From assembly GCA_903865745.1 (NCBI GenBank), contig CAIPKV010000067.1, positions 1 through 38,829 on the forward strand: a stretch of DNA of 38,829 nucleotides. The letters run 5' to 3'. Source of the DNA: an uncultured Verrucomicrobia subdivision 3 bacterium. Its GTDB lineage: Bacteria > Verrucomicrobiota > Verrucomicrobiia > Limisphaerales > UBA11358. Shown here piece after piece: positions 24,472 through 33,956 of this stretch. A model generated the notes under the pieces. It saw nothing but the letters and a program-made list of their open reading frames with translations. It ran no database searches and was not told the origin of the DNA. Position 1 is the stretch's first letter. Each line of letters opens with the position of its first letter. The translations under genes were made by a program, and so were the position numbers.

Positions 24472-25323
24472 ATGAACATTGCTTTCACTAAGTACCACGC
24501 GCTCGGCAACGACTACATTGTCATTCACCCGAAAGATTTGCCCGCCCCCCTCACCACGGAACAGGTCCGGACGATTTGTCATCGCAACTTCGGCGTCGGC
24601 TCGGACGGCATCCTCCTCGGGCCTCTGCCCTCGACGACGGCCAAGTGCGCCCTGAAGATTTATAACCCCGACGGCAGCCTTGCCGAGAAGAGCGGCAACG
24701 GCGTGCGCATCTTCTCGCGCTATCTCTGGGATACCAAGTTTGTGGGCAATGAGGAGTTCGCACTTCAAACGGACGGCGGTATCGTGCGCTCGACGGTGTT
24801 TGACGGCGGCAAGATGGTGCGCGTGGAGATGGGCAAGGTCAGCTTCGACAGCGAGAAGATTCCGGTGGTTGGGGCGAAGCGCGAGGTTATCAATGAGCAG
24901 ATTACCGTGGGTGGCCGGGAGTTCACCTTCTGTGCCGCGACCATCGGCAACCCGCATTGCGTGCTGCCGCTAGGGGAGATCAGCGCGGCGCTCGCGCACC
25001 AATACGGTCCGCTGCTGGAGGTGCATGCGAACTTCCCGCGCAAGACGAATGTGCAGTTCCTCAAGGTGCTGGATCGCGCGAACATCCAGATTGAGATTTG
25101 GGAGCGCGGGGCGGGTTACACGCTGGCCAGCGGCAGCAGCAGCAGCGCCAGTGCGGCCGTGGCGCACAAGCTCGGCCTCGTGGATAAACACGTGACGGTG
25201 CATTGTCCGGGCGGCGATATCCAGATCGAGATCCGCGACGGCTTTGACATCCTGATGACCGGTGGCGTGACGCGGGTGGCCGAGGGTGTGACCAGCCCGG
25301 AGATGTTTTCAACCAAGGTATAA
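24472..25323 (+). CDS. Diaminopimelate epimerase-like protein lacking both catalytic cysteines
   Basis: A 283-residue protein, a normal DapF length, with the two-lobed epimerase pattern: KYHALGNDYIVI at the start, FGVGSDGIL, YNPDGSLAEKSGNG, IGNPHCVLPL and ERGAGYTLASGSS. DapF epimerises LL- to meso-diaminopimelate for peptidoglycan and lysine using a cysteine pair. Both cysteines are missing: GNGxRC reads GNGVRI (I80) and ACG reads ASG (S220). Substrate-shell residues around them are kept. It may be a divergent isomerase or racemase with another mechanism, or act on another substrate. It follows the POT gene on the same strand. Confidence 0.85.
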   Translation: MNIAFTKYHALGNDYIVIHPKDLPAPLTTEQVRTICHRNFGVGSDGILLGPLPSTTAKCALKIYNPDGSLAEKSGNGVRIFSRYLWDTKFVGNEEFALQTDGGIVRSTVFDGGKMVRVEMGKVSFDSEKIPVVGAKREVINEQITVGGREFTFCAATIGNPHCVLPLGEISAALAHQYGPLLEVHANFPRKTNVQFLKVLDRANIQIEIWERGAGYTLASGSSSSASAAVAHKLGLVDKHVTVHCPGGDIQIEIRDGFDILMTGGVTRVAEGVTSPEMFSTKV

Positions 25324-25365
25324 GATGGCCGGCAGTTAGCACTAGGCTGGCTATGGCTTCAGGTG

Positions 25366-26127
25366 TCACCAGTTCCAGCCAAAGGCAAAATACCACAGCA
25401 GGTGTTCGTCCCCGACAAAGCTGTGGCCCGCGCTGGCGAGCAGGCTGTAATGTTCGTTGAACCGGTAGATGCCGCCGAAATTAAGGGCCACATAACCGTC
25501 GTCGTTCGCCAAGTCCGGGCCTTGCGCATACACTTCGCCGCCGAGCGAGAGGTGTTCGCTTAAATCACGTTGCACGAGCCAGCCGCCGTAGGCGTAGTCA
25601 CGCGTGCCGGGCGCGGAATTAAGGGCGGCACCACCGCCGGCATCCACCGTCCAAGCCCCGAAACTCTTTTGGAGCCACAACGGCAGTTGATACCAGGCGC
25701 GGCCATTGCCGAGCCCGCGATTGGCATCGCCGGTGGGGAAGTTGACGGCGGGAAAGAAAGCGAGCTGCGGCCAGCCGTTGGTCTCGTGGAGGAAACGGTA
25801 TTTGACGCTCAATTGGATGTCGCCCAGACCGGTCGCCGCCGAGGTGCCACCGCCGCCAACCGAGACCAGCGGTATGCTAGCGGAGAACTGGGTGTCCGGT
25901 AGCGGGCCATAATTGATGCCCGCCGCCGGGCCACTGATATTGTAAGCACCACCGCCGGATACGCCCGAGGTGTAGAGATAATTTTCCCAGTGCTGATAAT
26001 CCGTCGGCTCCGGATCGTCGGTCAAATACGGCGGACCGGCAATAGCGGATAAAGTCAGCATCAAGCCCACGGTCAGCAGTATGACCGTGGGCAGGTAACG
26101 ATCTACCGGATTGAATCGCCGATTCAT
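25366..26127 (-). CDS. Outer-membrane beta-barrel protein (MetA-pathway-of-phenol-degradation-like)
   Basis: A 253-residue exported protein. The N-terminus has a signal peptide (LPTVILLTVGLMLTLSAIAG), followed by GPPYLTDDPEPTDYQHWE, an opening typical of the 'putative MetA-pathway of phenol degradation' or transporter barrel family. The rest is a run of amphipathic beta strands rich in Gly, Tyr and Trp, ending in the aromatic C-terminus WYFAFGWNW expected for outer-membrane insertion. The transported substrate is unknown. It is convergent with the dapF-like gene and divergent from the sulfatase-maturase gene. Confidence 0.8.
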   Translation of the reverse strand: MNRRFNPVDRYLPTVILLTVGLMLTLSAIAGPPYLTDDPEPTDYQHWENYLYTSGVSGGGAYNISGPAAGINYGPLPDTQFSASIPLVSVGGGGTSAATGLGDIQLSVKYRFLHETNGWPQLAFFPAVNFPTGDANRGLGNGRAWYQLPLWLQKSFGAWTVDAGGGAALNSAPGTRDYAYGGWLVQRDLSEHLSLGGEVYAQGPDLANDDGYVALNFGGIYRFNEHYSLLASAGHSFVGDEHLLWYFAFGWNW

Positions 26128-26188
26128 GCCGATGAAAATAGCGGAACGCCCGACAGCTCGCCACCGCTGGCTTGCGATTTATTGGCGG

Positions 26189-26231
26189 TAGCTTGTGGTG
26201 TGGTAGCAATTCCACAGGCTAATTGCGTCAA
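26189..26231. promoter_or_regulatory. Dyad and possible promoter between divergent genes
   Basis: TAGCTTGTGG (26189-26198) and CCACAGGCTA (26212-26221) form an inverted repeat with one mismatch in the 149-bp divergent region. A TTGACG on the minus strand (26231-26226) with a loose TGCTAC 17 bp away would put the dyad over the promoter of the barrel gene. This looks like an operator, but no regulator gene is adjacent. Confidence 0.3.
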
Positions 26232-26276
26232 AAAGCTGCTTGCCGCGCGTGCCAGAGCAGAGAAAACTAGGAGCAC

Positions 26277-27569
26277 ATGAATGCTGGCCTGCAAATTCCC
26301 GCGGACAAGTATGACGCGCCGTCGATGATTGGTAATCACGGACGGAAGCGGTTTCACGTCATGGCTAAACCCAGCGGCTCCACCTGCAACCTCGATTGCA
26401 GCTACTGCTTCTATTTGAGTAAAGAAACTTTGCCAGGCGGCCCCGGCCCCGGCCGAATGTCAGATGAGGTGCTGGAGAAGTTCATCCAGCAATACATCGC
26501 CGGGGTGACGGGACCGGAAGTGGTGTTCTCGTGGCAGGGCGGCGAGCCGACACTGATGGGCTTGGAGTTTTTCCACAAGGTCATCGCGCTCCAGAAGAAG
26601 TATGCGAAGCCATTCCAGAAGATTGAAAATGATTTGCAGACCAACGGCACGCTCATCAATGAGGAATGGTGCGAGTTTCTGAAGGAACATCGCTTCCTGG
26701 TCGGCCTGAGCATTGACGGCCCGCAGGAAATCCACGACAAGTATCGCGTCACGAAGGGCGGCAAACCGACGTTTGATAAGGTCTTTCACACCGCGAAGCT
26801 CCTCAAGAAATACGGCGTACCATTCAATACCCTGACGTGTGTCAACCGCTACAACGCCCGCAAGCCGCTGGATGTTTACCGCTTCCTCCGGCGCGAACTG
26901 GACTCGACGTATATGCAGTTCATCCCGATTGTGGAATACAAGGGCTTCGAGAAGACCGCGCCACATAAGTGGAACAATGACGCACTACCGAAGGACGGCG
27001 ACCCCGAGATGCGCCCCGGCCATCCCAATTCCATCGTCACCGACTGGACGGTGGACCCGGACGACTGGGGTTATTTCCTGTGCAAGATTTTCGACGAATG
27101 GAGCCGAAACGATCTTGGCAAGGTCATGGTCAATCATTTCGAGACGCTCGTGTCGCAGCATCTGGGGCTGGGTTCGCAGATTTGCATCTACAGCGAATTC
27201 TGCGGCAAGGGCCTGGCCATCGAACACGACGGCAGCGTCTATTCTTGCGATCATTATGTGTATCCCGAGTATCGCGTTGGTAATATCAAAGACAAGGCGC
27301 TCGACACGCAGGTGTTTTCGCGGACGCAGGTAAAGTTCGGCTACGCCAAGAATGAAACCCTGCCACAGTATTGCCGCCAATGCGAGTTCCTCACGGACTG
27401 CTGGGGCGAATGCCCAAAGAACCGCATCATCCGCACGCCCACCGGTGAGCCGGGCCTCAACTACCTCTGTCGCGGCTTCAAGCAATACTTTGCGCACGCC
27501 ATCCCGGAGGTAAACCGCATCGTCGCGAATCTGAAGCAGCTCCCGGTCGAACCCAAGAAGCGGATGTAA
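26277..27569 (+). CDS. Anaerobic sulfatase-maturating enzyme (radical SAM/SPASM)
   Basis: A 430-residue cytosolic radical-SAM enzyme that oxidises an active-site Cys or Ser of sulfatases to formylglycine. The 4Fe-4S/SAM motif is C37-x3-C41-x2-C44 in STCNLDCSYCFY, followed by FSWQGGEPTLMG and LSIDGPQEIHD. The C-terminal SPASM cysteines are visible around CIYSEFCGKG, YSCDHYVYP and YCRQCEFLTDCWGECP. The start ATG is preceded by AGGAGC. Sulfatases abound in PVC bacteria that degrade sulfated polysaccharides, but none lies in this window. An alternative peptide-maturase role cannot be excluded. Confidence 0.92.
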   Translation: MNAGLQIPADKYDAPSMIGNHGRKRFHVMAKPSGSTCNLDCSYCFYLSKETLPGGPGPGRMSDEVLEKFIQQYIAGVTGPEVVFSWQGGEPTLMGLEFFHKVIALQKKYAKPFQKIENDLQTNGTLINEEWCEFLKEHRFLVGLSIDGPQEIHDKYRVTKGGKPTFDKVFHTAKLLKKYGVPFNTLTCVNRYNARKPLDVYRFLRRELDSTYMQFIPIVEYKGFEKTAPHKWNNDALPKDGDPEMRPGHPNSIVTDWTVDPDDWGYFLCKIFDEWSRNDLGKVMVNHFETLVSQHLGLGSQICIYSEFCGKGLAIEHDGSVYSCDHYVYPEYRVGNIKDKALDTQVFSRTQVKFGYAKNETLPQYCRQCEFLTDCWGECPKNRIIRTPTGEPGLNYLCRGFKQYFAHAIPEVNRIVANLKQLPVEPKKRM

Positions 27570-27626
27570 GCTTTAGTTGGCTTTTCTATTTCAACGGCTA
27601 TAGACACCGTTTGTTCGGCGCAACCA

Positions 27627-28949
27627 TCAAACCACCGGCAGCGGCGTGAACTGTTTACCCAAGATAGGCGCGCTCTTGGTCTTTAACCAGTGTTCCAGCA
27701 CCCCGGCATAGACGCTGCGGAAGTCCACATTGTATTTAACATCACCTTGATAGAGATCCGCCGGTGCGAGTCTTGGATACTGGCCGAGCAACCCCGCCTT
27801 CACCTTGTCGCCAATCACAAACATGGGTGCCGCCGCGCCGTGGTCGGTTCCACCATTGGCATTCTCAGAAACACGCCGGCCAAATTCGCTGAAAGTCATT
27901 ACCAGCACGCGCCCGAGATTGCCCTGGGCCTTGAGATCGGTGGTGAATGCCTTCACGGAATCAGCGAGATCACCCAGCAGACGTTGCTGCGAGGCAAGCT
28001 GATTTGTGTGCGTGTCGTACCCGCCCTGCGAGACGTAATAGATACGCGTGGGCAGTCCGCCGCCGATGAGCTTGGCCACCATTTTGAGCGAATTGGCAAA
28101 CTGTGAGGGCGGATACTCAGCCTGATTCGGCACCTTGGCCGCAATGGCGCGCACCTCATCACTGCTGTGCTGGGCGTCGAGCGCCGTGCGGGAGATAAAA
28201 TCCACCGCGCGACCACCGGTCATGGGCATGCCCGCCGGCAACATGGCAATGCTGCCGCCAGAGTTGTCGTCCGGCAAGGGACTGGACATCTCCAGCTCGT
28301 TTAATTTCTTATAAGACTCTTCAGCGGCGGGTCCGTTGGCCATGAAGCGGTAGTTCTGTGGATTGTTGAAAACAATTCCTTTCAGTGTGGCCGCGAAAAA
28401 GGATTCCGGCAACTGATTGCCGATGACCACGCCGACGGTGGGGTCGGCTCCCGGACAGGCGGCGTCGAAGTAACGGCCGATCCAACCATGCTTCTCTACA
28501 CGGTCAGCGTCGCTGGCGGTTTGCCAGATTTCAGTGGAGCGGAAGTGCGAACGGTTGGGATTCGGATAACCAACGCCTTGAATGATTGATAACTGGCCGG
28601 CGTCGTAAAGCGACTTGAACCCGGTCATCGCACCGTGTAGGCCGATCTGGTCATTTAGTTTGAGAATCTTGTCTTCCTTGAGGCCAATGATGGGACGCGC
28701 CTTGTGGTAATAATCATTCGCGTAGGGCACGACGGTGTTGATGCCGTCATTGCCGCCGGCCATCTGGAGCACGACGAGAATGGTCGCGTCCTTGCCCGTG
28801 GGCGTCTGGAGGGCCGAACCTTCGGCCTCAGACTGCAGCGCGGAAAAGGTGTTGGCTAGGAATGCCGGCACGGTCCACGCGAGCGAACTGCCGAGGACAG
28901 TGCGGCGGAGAAACTCGCGGCGCGTCTGCAATGTAATTTCATTTTTCAT
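27627..28949 (-). CDS. DUF1501 protein, Tat-exported
   Basis: A 440-residue protein with a Tat signal (R10-R11-E-F-L then a hydrophobic stretch ending near ANTFSA). The body shows the DUF1501 pattern: VVLQMAGGNDGINTVVPY, YPNPNRSHFRSTEIWQTA, YDTHTNQ, and VMTFSEFGRRVSENANGGTDHGAA, resembling alkaline-phosphatase/sulfatase-fold proteins. Planctomycetes and Verrucomicrobia carry many copies, usually beside DUF1800 or DUF1553 genes. The biochemical role is unknown. It is three bases downstream of the DUF1800 gene and clearly shares its transcript. Confidence 0.93.
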   Translation of the reverse strand: MKNEITLQTRREFLRRTVLGSSLAWTVPAFLANTFSALQSEAEGSALQTPTGKDATILVVLQMAGGNDGINTVVPYANDYYHKARPIIGLKEDKILKLNDQIGLHGAMTGFKSLYDAGQLSIIQGVGYPNPNRSHFRSTEIWQTASDADRVEKHGWIGRYFDAACPGADPTVGVVIGNQLPESFFAATLKGIVFNNPQNYRFMANGPAAEESYKKLNELEMSSPLPDDNSGGSIAMLPAGMPMTGGRAVDFISRTALDAQHSSDEVRAIAAKVPNQAEYPPSQFANSLKMVAKLIGGGLPTRIYYVSQGGYDTHTNQLASQQRLLGDLADSVKAFTTDLKAQGNLGRVLVMTFSEFGRRVSENANGGTDHGAAAPMFVIGDKVKAGLLGQYPRLAPADLYQGDVKYNVDFRSVYAGVLEHWLKTKSAPILGKQFTPLPVV

Positions 28950-28952
28950 ACG

Positions 28953-30440
28953 TCAGGTAACTTGGTATTCCGGCGTGGACATCATCAGGCGGATGGCGGT
29001 TACGATGTCTGCGTTCGTCATTTTGGTTTTGGAATCAAGAAACTCACGCAGCGTCTGCTCCTGATCGCTTTTGAGCGTGGTCTGAAACAATCGATGTTCC
29101 AAGGCGGCTACAATGGTGGCCTTGCCCGCGCGCTGCTCGGGCGTGAGAATTTTTTCCACATCCACCCCGCCCATGCGGACGCGTTGCAAAGCCTTCATCG
29201 CTTTCTGTCCACCCGCCCCGCCCTCTTTACGAGCGAAATCACTCGCCGTCAGCGGCGGCAAATGGCCCTCGACCAGTGCTTGCGCGTCGTTGTAACGCAT
29301 CAGCAGCGTATTGGTCGTAATCCAGGTGATGCCGCCATCCCAACCCTTGACGTTCGGCGGTGCAAACAAATCCTGCCCGAGCTGGCGTAACGCACCGAAG
29401 CAGACGAGCGGCGGCGGCAATTCGCATTCGAGCACGCGCACACTACCAACCAGCCATTGCACCGGGCTTTTTACTTGATTGCGAATGATGTCCGGGGAAT
29501 AAAACTCTTCGCTACGAAACAGCACATGCAAGAATGGCTTGATGTTGTTGCCGTTGGCACGGAAGTTGGCGGCCAATGCATTCGCCAGTTCCGGTGACGG
29601 CTCCGACCCGGCAAAGTAATTCCAGATCTTCGCCGTGATAAACCTCGCCGCCTGTGGCTGCTCCACAATCAAGGCGATGACATCATCGCCATCATAATTT
29701 CCCGTGTGCCCGAAAATCGTCTTCTCCCCCCGGTCATGAATAAACGGACGATACATGAACTGCTCCGTATCCAAATCCAGCGACCAACCGGTCAGCGCGC
29801 GCGCCGCCTCGGTGATGTCATGCTCCGTGTAATGGCCCTCGCCCAGCGCAAAGAGCTCCATGACTTCGCGGGCAAAATTCTCATTCGGGTGCAGCTTGCG
29901 GCTCTGCGCCTGATCCAGCCAGACGAGCATGGCGGGGTCCTTACCAGCAGCGGTGAGCAGCTCTTGCCAGTTGCCAACGGCGTTTTGCCGGAACAATTCA
30001 TTCTGCCGCCACATGAAATAGGGGTTGCGCACCTTCTCGACACTCGTGGCAAAATGCCCGTGCCAGAACAACGTCATCTTCTCCTGAAATGGTCGCGGTC
30101 CATAAGTCATACGACGTAGCCACCAACCGCGCAAATCTAGTATACGCCGCTGGATGACCTGCTCCCGCTCCTGCTGCAGCTTCTTCTTTTCGTCCGGCGT
30201 CGCCGCGTTCTTGATGGCCTCGCGCAGCTTGCGGATCTCGTCGTAATTCGAATTCGCCCAATCGGGATCGGTCGCGGGATCGTGAGTGTATTCGTAGTCT
30301 AGCAGTTGTGCCACTGCCCCGTCCAAGCCGAGATCGCACAGCTTTTGGATTTCAGCGGGGGTCCCGCCAAAGCCGGCGCGGTTCAAGAGATGCGCCGCCG
30401 TGGCATAGTTCCATCGGTCGGATGAAAGCGGCTTGAGCAT
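28953..30440 (-). CDS. DUF1800 protein
   Basis: A 495-residue protein from ATG 30440 (MLKPLSSDRWNYATAAHLLNRAGFGGTP), which is the usual opening of the family; an in-frame ATG lies 16 codons upstream. Family motifs include FWHGHFATS, LHPNENFAREVMELFALGEGHYTEHDI, EAARALTGW and PNVKGWDGG. A charged helical insert (about residues 55-95) contains KLREAIKNA and EKKKLQQERE. No classical signal peptide is visible. DUF1800 and DUF1501 genes occur as pairs across PVC and other phyla; a joint export-related role is suspected but unproven. Confidence 0.92.
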   Translation of the reverse strand: MLKPLSSDRWNYATAAHLLNRAGFGGTPAEIQKLCDLGLDGAVAQLLDYEYTHDPATDPDWANSNYDEIRKLREAIKNAATPDEKKKLQQEREQVIQRRILDLRGWWLRRMTYGPRPFQEKMTLFWHGHFATSVEKVRNPYFMWRQNELFRQNAVGNWQELLTAAGKDPAMLVWLDQAQSRKLHPNENFAREVMELFALGEGHYTEHDITEAARALTGWSLDLDTEQFMYRPFIHDRGEKTIFGHTGNYDGDDVIALIVEQPQAARFITAKIWNYFAGSEPSPELANALAANFRANGNNIKPFLHVLFRSEEFYSPDIIRNQVKSPVQWLVGSVRVLECELPPPLVCFGALRQLGQDLFAPPNVKGWDGGITWITTNTLLMRYNDAQALVEGHLPPLTASDFARKEGGAGGQKAMKALQRVRMGGVDVEKILTPEQRAGKATIVAALEHRLFQTTLKSDQEQTLREFLDSKTKMTNADIVTAIRLMMSTPEYQVT

Positions 30441-30497
30441 ATACCGAGTGAGACGAATCCTGCCGCTGACAGGTTTCAAGAGAACCAACCACCGCCC

Positions 30498-33400
30498 TCA
30501 AACCCGATCGAGGCAGTTGCGGACCGTCTGCGCCAGACGGTTCATCTCAAATGGCTTGGCCAGAAAGTCTACGCCTTCGGCCAGACCATCACTCGGTATT
30601 TCCGAACGGTAGCCGCTGACATAAATCACCTTCAATTTGGGTTCCTGCTCCCGCAGCTGCTGAGCCAGCTCTTTGCCTGATATCCCTCCAGGCATCACCA
30701 GATCCGTCAGCAATAGCCGGACTTCAGCGTGATGCGTTTTCCACACCGCGACAGCCTCCGCGCCGTTGGCGGCGGACAGCAGGTGGTAGCCCAGTCGCGC
30801 GATGGCACCCGAAATAGATTCGCGCAATGCGTCATCATCTTCTACCAGCAAAATTGTTTCGTGGCCGGTGCGGATGGTTTCAAACGTGGACCAGTCTTCC
30901 GCCTTGCCGGTGGGCACGCTCAGCAGTGGTAGATAAAAGCGGAAGGTCGTACCCCGCCCCACTTCGCTGGTGACCTCAAGCCAGCCTTGATGCTGCTGGA
31001 CAATGCCAAAGACCGTAGCCAGCCCGAGGCCGGTCCCCTTGCCCGGGGCCTTGGTCGTATAGAACGGTTCAAAAATACGCGGTAACACTTCCGGCGCGAT
31101 ACCGCAGCCGGAATCGCTAATTCGCACGCAAGCGAAGGTTCCCGGACGGGCATTCGGGTTTTGCGCCACGGCGGCTTCATCCAATTCCACCACGGAAGTT
31201 TCCAGTTCCAGCGGGCCGCCCTTGGGCATGGCATCGCGCGCATTTACCGTCAGATTTAATAGCACCTGATCGATCATGCCCGCGTCCCCCTGCACCGGTA
31301 GCGGTGTCGGCGAAAGCCGAACCTGCATCAGGATGTGCTCGCCAATCACGCGCTGCAGCATCTTGGTAATGCTGGTGATGATTTCGTTCAAGTCATGGTC
31401 GCGTCGTTGCAGCATCTGTTTCCGGCTGAATAGCAGCAGCTGGTTCGTAAGGTTGGCGGCGCGCTGGCAGGACTTTTCAATTTCGGTGGCATAATCAATC
31501 CGCATCGTCGCCCCGTTTCCGTCCGTCGCCTCCAACCGCAGCATCCCCGCCTGCATCTGGATGACCGCGAGAATGTTATTGAAATCATGCGCAACCCCGC
31601 CGGCCAGCTGGCCGATGGCCTCCATCTTCTGCGATTGCCGGAGTTGGGCTTGCAATTCCACCTCCCGCGTCACATCCCGCTTGACGGCCACAAAGTTGAT
31701 GACTTTTCCAGCAGCGTCACGAATGGGTGAGATCGTGGCATCTTCCTCATAAATCGAGCCGTCCTTGCGCCGGTTGGAGAAATGACCGTGCCACGCTTCG
31801 CCGCGCCGCAAGCTTGCCCACATCTGCCGGTAAAATACTGCATCCTGCCGGCCGCTCTTAAGTATGCGCGGGTTCTGCCCCAGCACTTCTGCCGCCGTGT
31901 ATCCGGTGTTCCGCTCGAAGGCCGGGTTGACATATTGAATATTACCAGCCGTGTCTGTGATGACGATACTCTCGGCCGCCTGCTCCACGGCGGTCGCCAG
32001 CCGGGCGTGGGACTCTTCCGCGCGTTTACGGTCGGTGATATCCTCGACGGTGGCGATGGTGCGAAAGGGCTGGCCGGCCGCATTTCGAATGAGGGCCATG
32101 TTAACATTCACCCAGACTTCCGAGCCATTCTTGCGGAGATAGCGTTTCTCCCGCCGGTAATTCGGCAGCTCACCACGGATGACGGCTTGGAAGATATCCC
32201 AATCCTGCTGACGGTCCTCCGGGTGGGTGACGTCCAATACCCGCAATTGCAACATCTCTTCCGCCGAATAGCCCGTGGTGTCGCACATCTTCTGGTTCAC
32301 GCGCAAAAACTGCCCGGTCTGCGGGTCGGTCTGCGACATCCCGACGGCCGCCAGCTCAAACATGGCGCGGAAATGTTCCTCGCTCGTTCGCAGCGCCGTC
32401 TCCATCCGCTTGCGCTCCGAGATATCCTCGATGGCACCTAAAGTGCGGGTAGGCTGCCCAGCCGCATCCCGAAGGACAGTTACATTGATGTTCACCCAGA
32501 CTTCCGAGCCATTCTTGCGGAGATAGCGTTTCTCCCGGCGATAACTGGGTAACCCGCCAAGAATACTGGCTTGGTTGGTATCCCAATCCTTCTGGCGATC
32601 TTCCGGAGGAGTAATATCCAAGGTCCGCAGTTCCAACAATTCATGCTCTGAGTAACCCGTGATGTCGCACATCTTCTGGTTTACGCGCAGGAATCGTCCG
32701 GTCAGAGCATCGGTTTGAACCATCCCAATACAGGCCAGCTCAAATATGGCGCGGAACTGTTCCATGCTCGCCAGCAGAGCGGCTTCCACTTTTTTGCGCG
32801 TCGTGATGTCACGGGCAATCCCTTGAACGGCAAATGGCACACCCTGGCGGTAGACCAGCGAAGACATGGTTTCTACCGATACCTCCCGCCCGTCCTTGGC
32901 TTGCAGGCGGAACTCCAGCGGCACCTGTTGGAAGCCGGTCGCATGAATCTCCGCCACGGACTGCATGGCCTTAGGCATTTGATCCGCCGACAGCAAGGAT
33001 TCGAACTTCAACGACTTTATCTCCGCGCGCTCATAGCCCAGCAAATTCAGCGCCGCCGGGTTCGCGTCCAGAAACTGGCCGGTGAAATCACAAAGGAACA
33101 CGCAGTCCAGCGAGCGATCAAACAAGCCGCGGTACGCCTCCTCGCTCGACCGCAGGGCCGCCTCCTGCTCTTTGCGCTTATTGATTGCTTCAAACACCAT
33201 CACGAAATGCTCCGGCTCTGGACAGAAGAGTGAGATGTCCAGCCACAGCTTCAGCGAATCCAGATAGCGCTCAAACTTTTCCGGCTGGCCCATCCGCGCT
33301 ACCCGGCCAAATATCTCAAATAGTTCCGGGTCGCTGGTGCGCAGTTCGGGAATTACCTCGGAGACCCGCTTACCCATCACTGCTTTCAAACCTGTCTGGA

Positions 33401-33764
33401 GAATGAACTGACTATTGATCGTCTCAAAGATAAAGTCCACCGGTTCCCCGTCCTGATAAATCATCCGGCAATAAGCCACCCCTTCATTCATGTTTTCAAA
33501 CAGATACCGGTAGCGCGCTTCAGCCGCCTGCCGCGTGGACTCCGCTTGCTCGGAGCGGACCAGGACCCGGTAGATAAACTGATAGAGGAGCACCCCCGTC
33601 ACCAACACGAAGCCCCAGCCTTTCAAGCAGGAAAGCACCGCTCTTACCTTGGGATCATGGAAGAAAAACCAGACCGGCAATTCCGTGCCGAGTACCCAAA
33701 AACCCGCTATGATGACATAAAACAATGCCACCTTCAGTGCCAGCCGACCCGCCCGATTATTCAT
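30498..33764 (-). CDS. Hybrid sensor histidine kinase with five PAS domains
   Basis: A 1088-residue kinase with two membrane spans (about 12-31 and 48-66), then five PAS domains (about 85-200, 207-330, 333-460, 461-588 and 590-715). The HisKA helix has H726 in GGVAHDFNNILAV, HATPase has DSGCGIAPEVLPRIFEPFYTT and GTGLGLAT, and the C-terminal receiver has D1021 in LLLTDLVMP with the lysine in AKPFE. PAS3 and PAS4 are near-copies of each other. It is 57 bp upstream of the DUF1800 gene on the same strand, so cotranscription is possible, with no terminator seen between. The signal is unknown. Confidence 0.93.
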   Translation of the reverse strand: MNNRAGRLALKVALFYVIIAGFWVLGTELPVWFFFHDPKVRAVLSCLKGWGFVLVTGVLLYQFIYRVLVRSEQAESTRQAAEARYRYLFENMNEGVAYCRMIYQDGEPVDFIFETINSQFILQTGLKAVMGKRVSEVIPELRTSDPELFEIFGRVARMGQPEKFERYLDSLKLWLDISLFCPEPEHFVMVFEAINKRKEQEAALRSSEEAYRGLFDRSLDCVFLCDFTGQFLDANPAALNLLGYERAEIKSLKFESLLSADQMPKAMQSVAEIHATGFQQVPLEFRLQAKDGREVSVETMSSLVYRQGVPFAVQGIARDITTRKKVEAALLASMEQFRAIFELACIGMVQTDALTGRFLRVNQKMCDITGYSEHELLELRTLDITPPEDRQKDWDTNQASILGGLPSYRREKRYLRKNGSEVWVNINVTVLRDAAGQPTRTLGAIEDISERKRMETALRTSEEHFRAMFELAAVGMSQTDPQTGQFLRVNQKMCDTTGYSAEEMLQLRVLDVTHPEDRQQDWDIFQAVIRGELPNYRREKRYLRKNGSEVWVNVNMALIRNAAGQPFRTIATVEDITDRKRAEESHARLATAVEQAAESIVITDTAGNIQYVNPAFERNTGYTAAEVLGQNPRILKSGRQDAVFYRQMWASLRRGEAWHGHFSNRRKDGSIYEEDATISPIRDAAGKVINFVAVKRDVTREVELQAQLRQSQKMEAIGQLAGGVAHDFNNILAVIQMQAGMLRLEATDGNGATMRIDYATEIEKSCQRAANLTNQLLLFSRKQMLQRRDHDLNEIITSITKMLQRVIGEHILMQVRLSPTPLPVQGDAGMIDQVLLNLTVNARDAMPKGGPLELETSVVELDEAAVAQNPNARPGTFACVRISDSGCGIAPEVLPRIFEPFYTTKAPGKGTGLGLATVFGIVQQHQGWLEVTSEVGRGTTFRFYLPLLSVPTGKAEDWSTFETIRTGHETILLVEDDDALRESISGAIARLGYHLLSAANGAEAVAVWKTHHAEVRLLLTDLVMPGGISGKELAQQLREQEPKLKVIYVSGYRSEIPSDGLAEGVDFLAKPFEMNRLAQTVRNCLDRV

Positions 33765-33956
33765 AAGCTGAATTTTTTACCCCGAGGACTTTGCTGCTGA
33801 TGCCATCTTTGTCTAAACGCCTTATTTGTCAAATACAATTTTGTCCGGTTTTCTGACCTACCTGCCGGAAGCAGCTTAAATGAATTCTGACTCCTCCATT
33901 TGTAACCCGCGAAACGCCCGCCGCCCGTTATCTGGAAACATTAAGCACCGAATATC

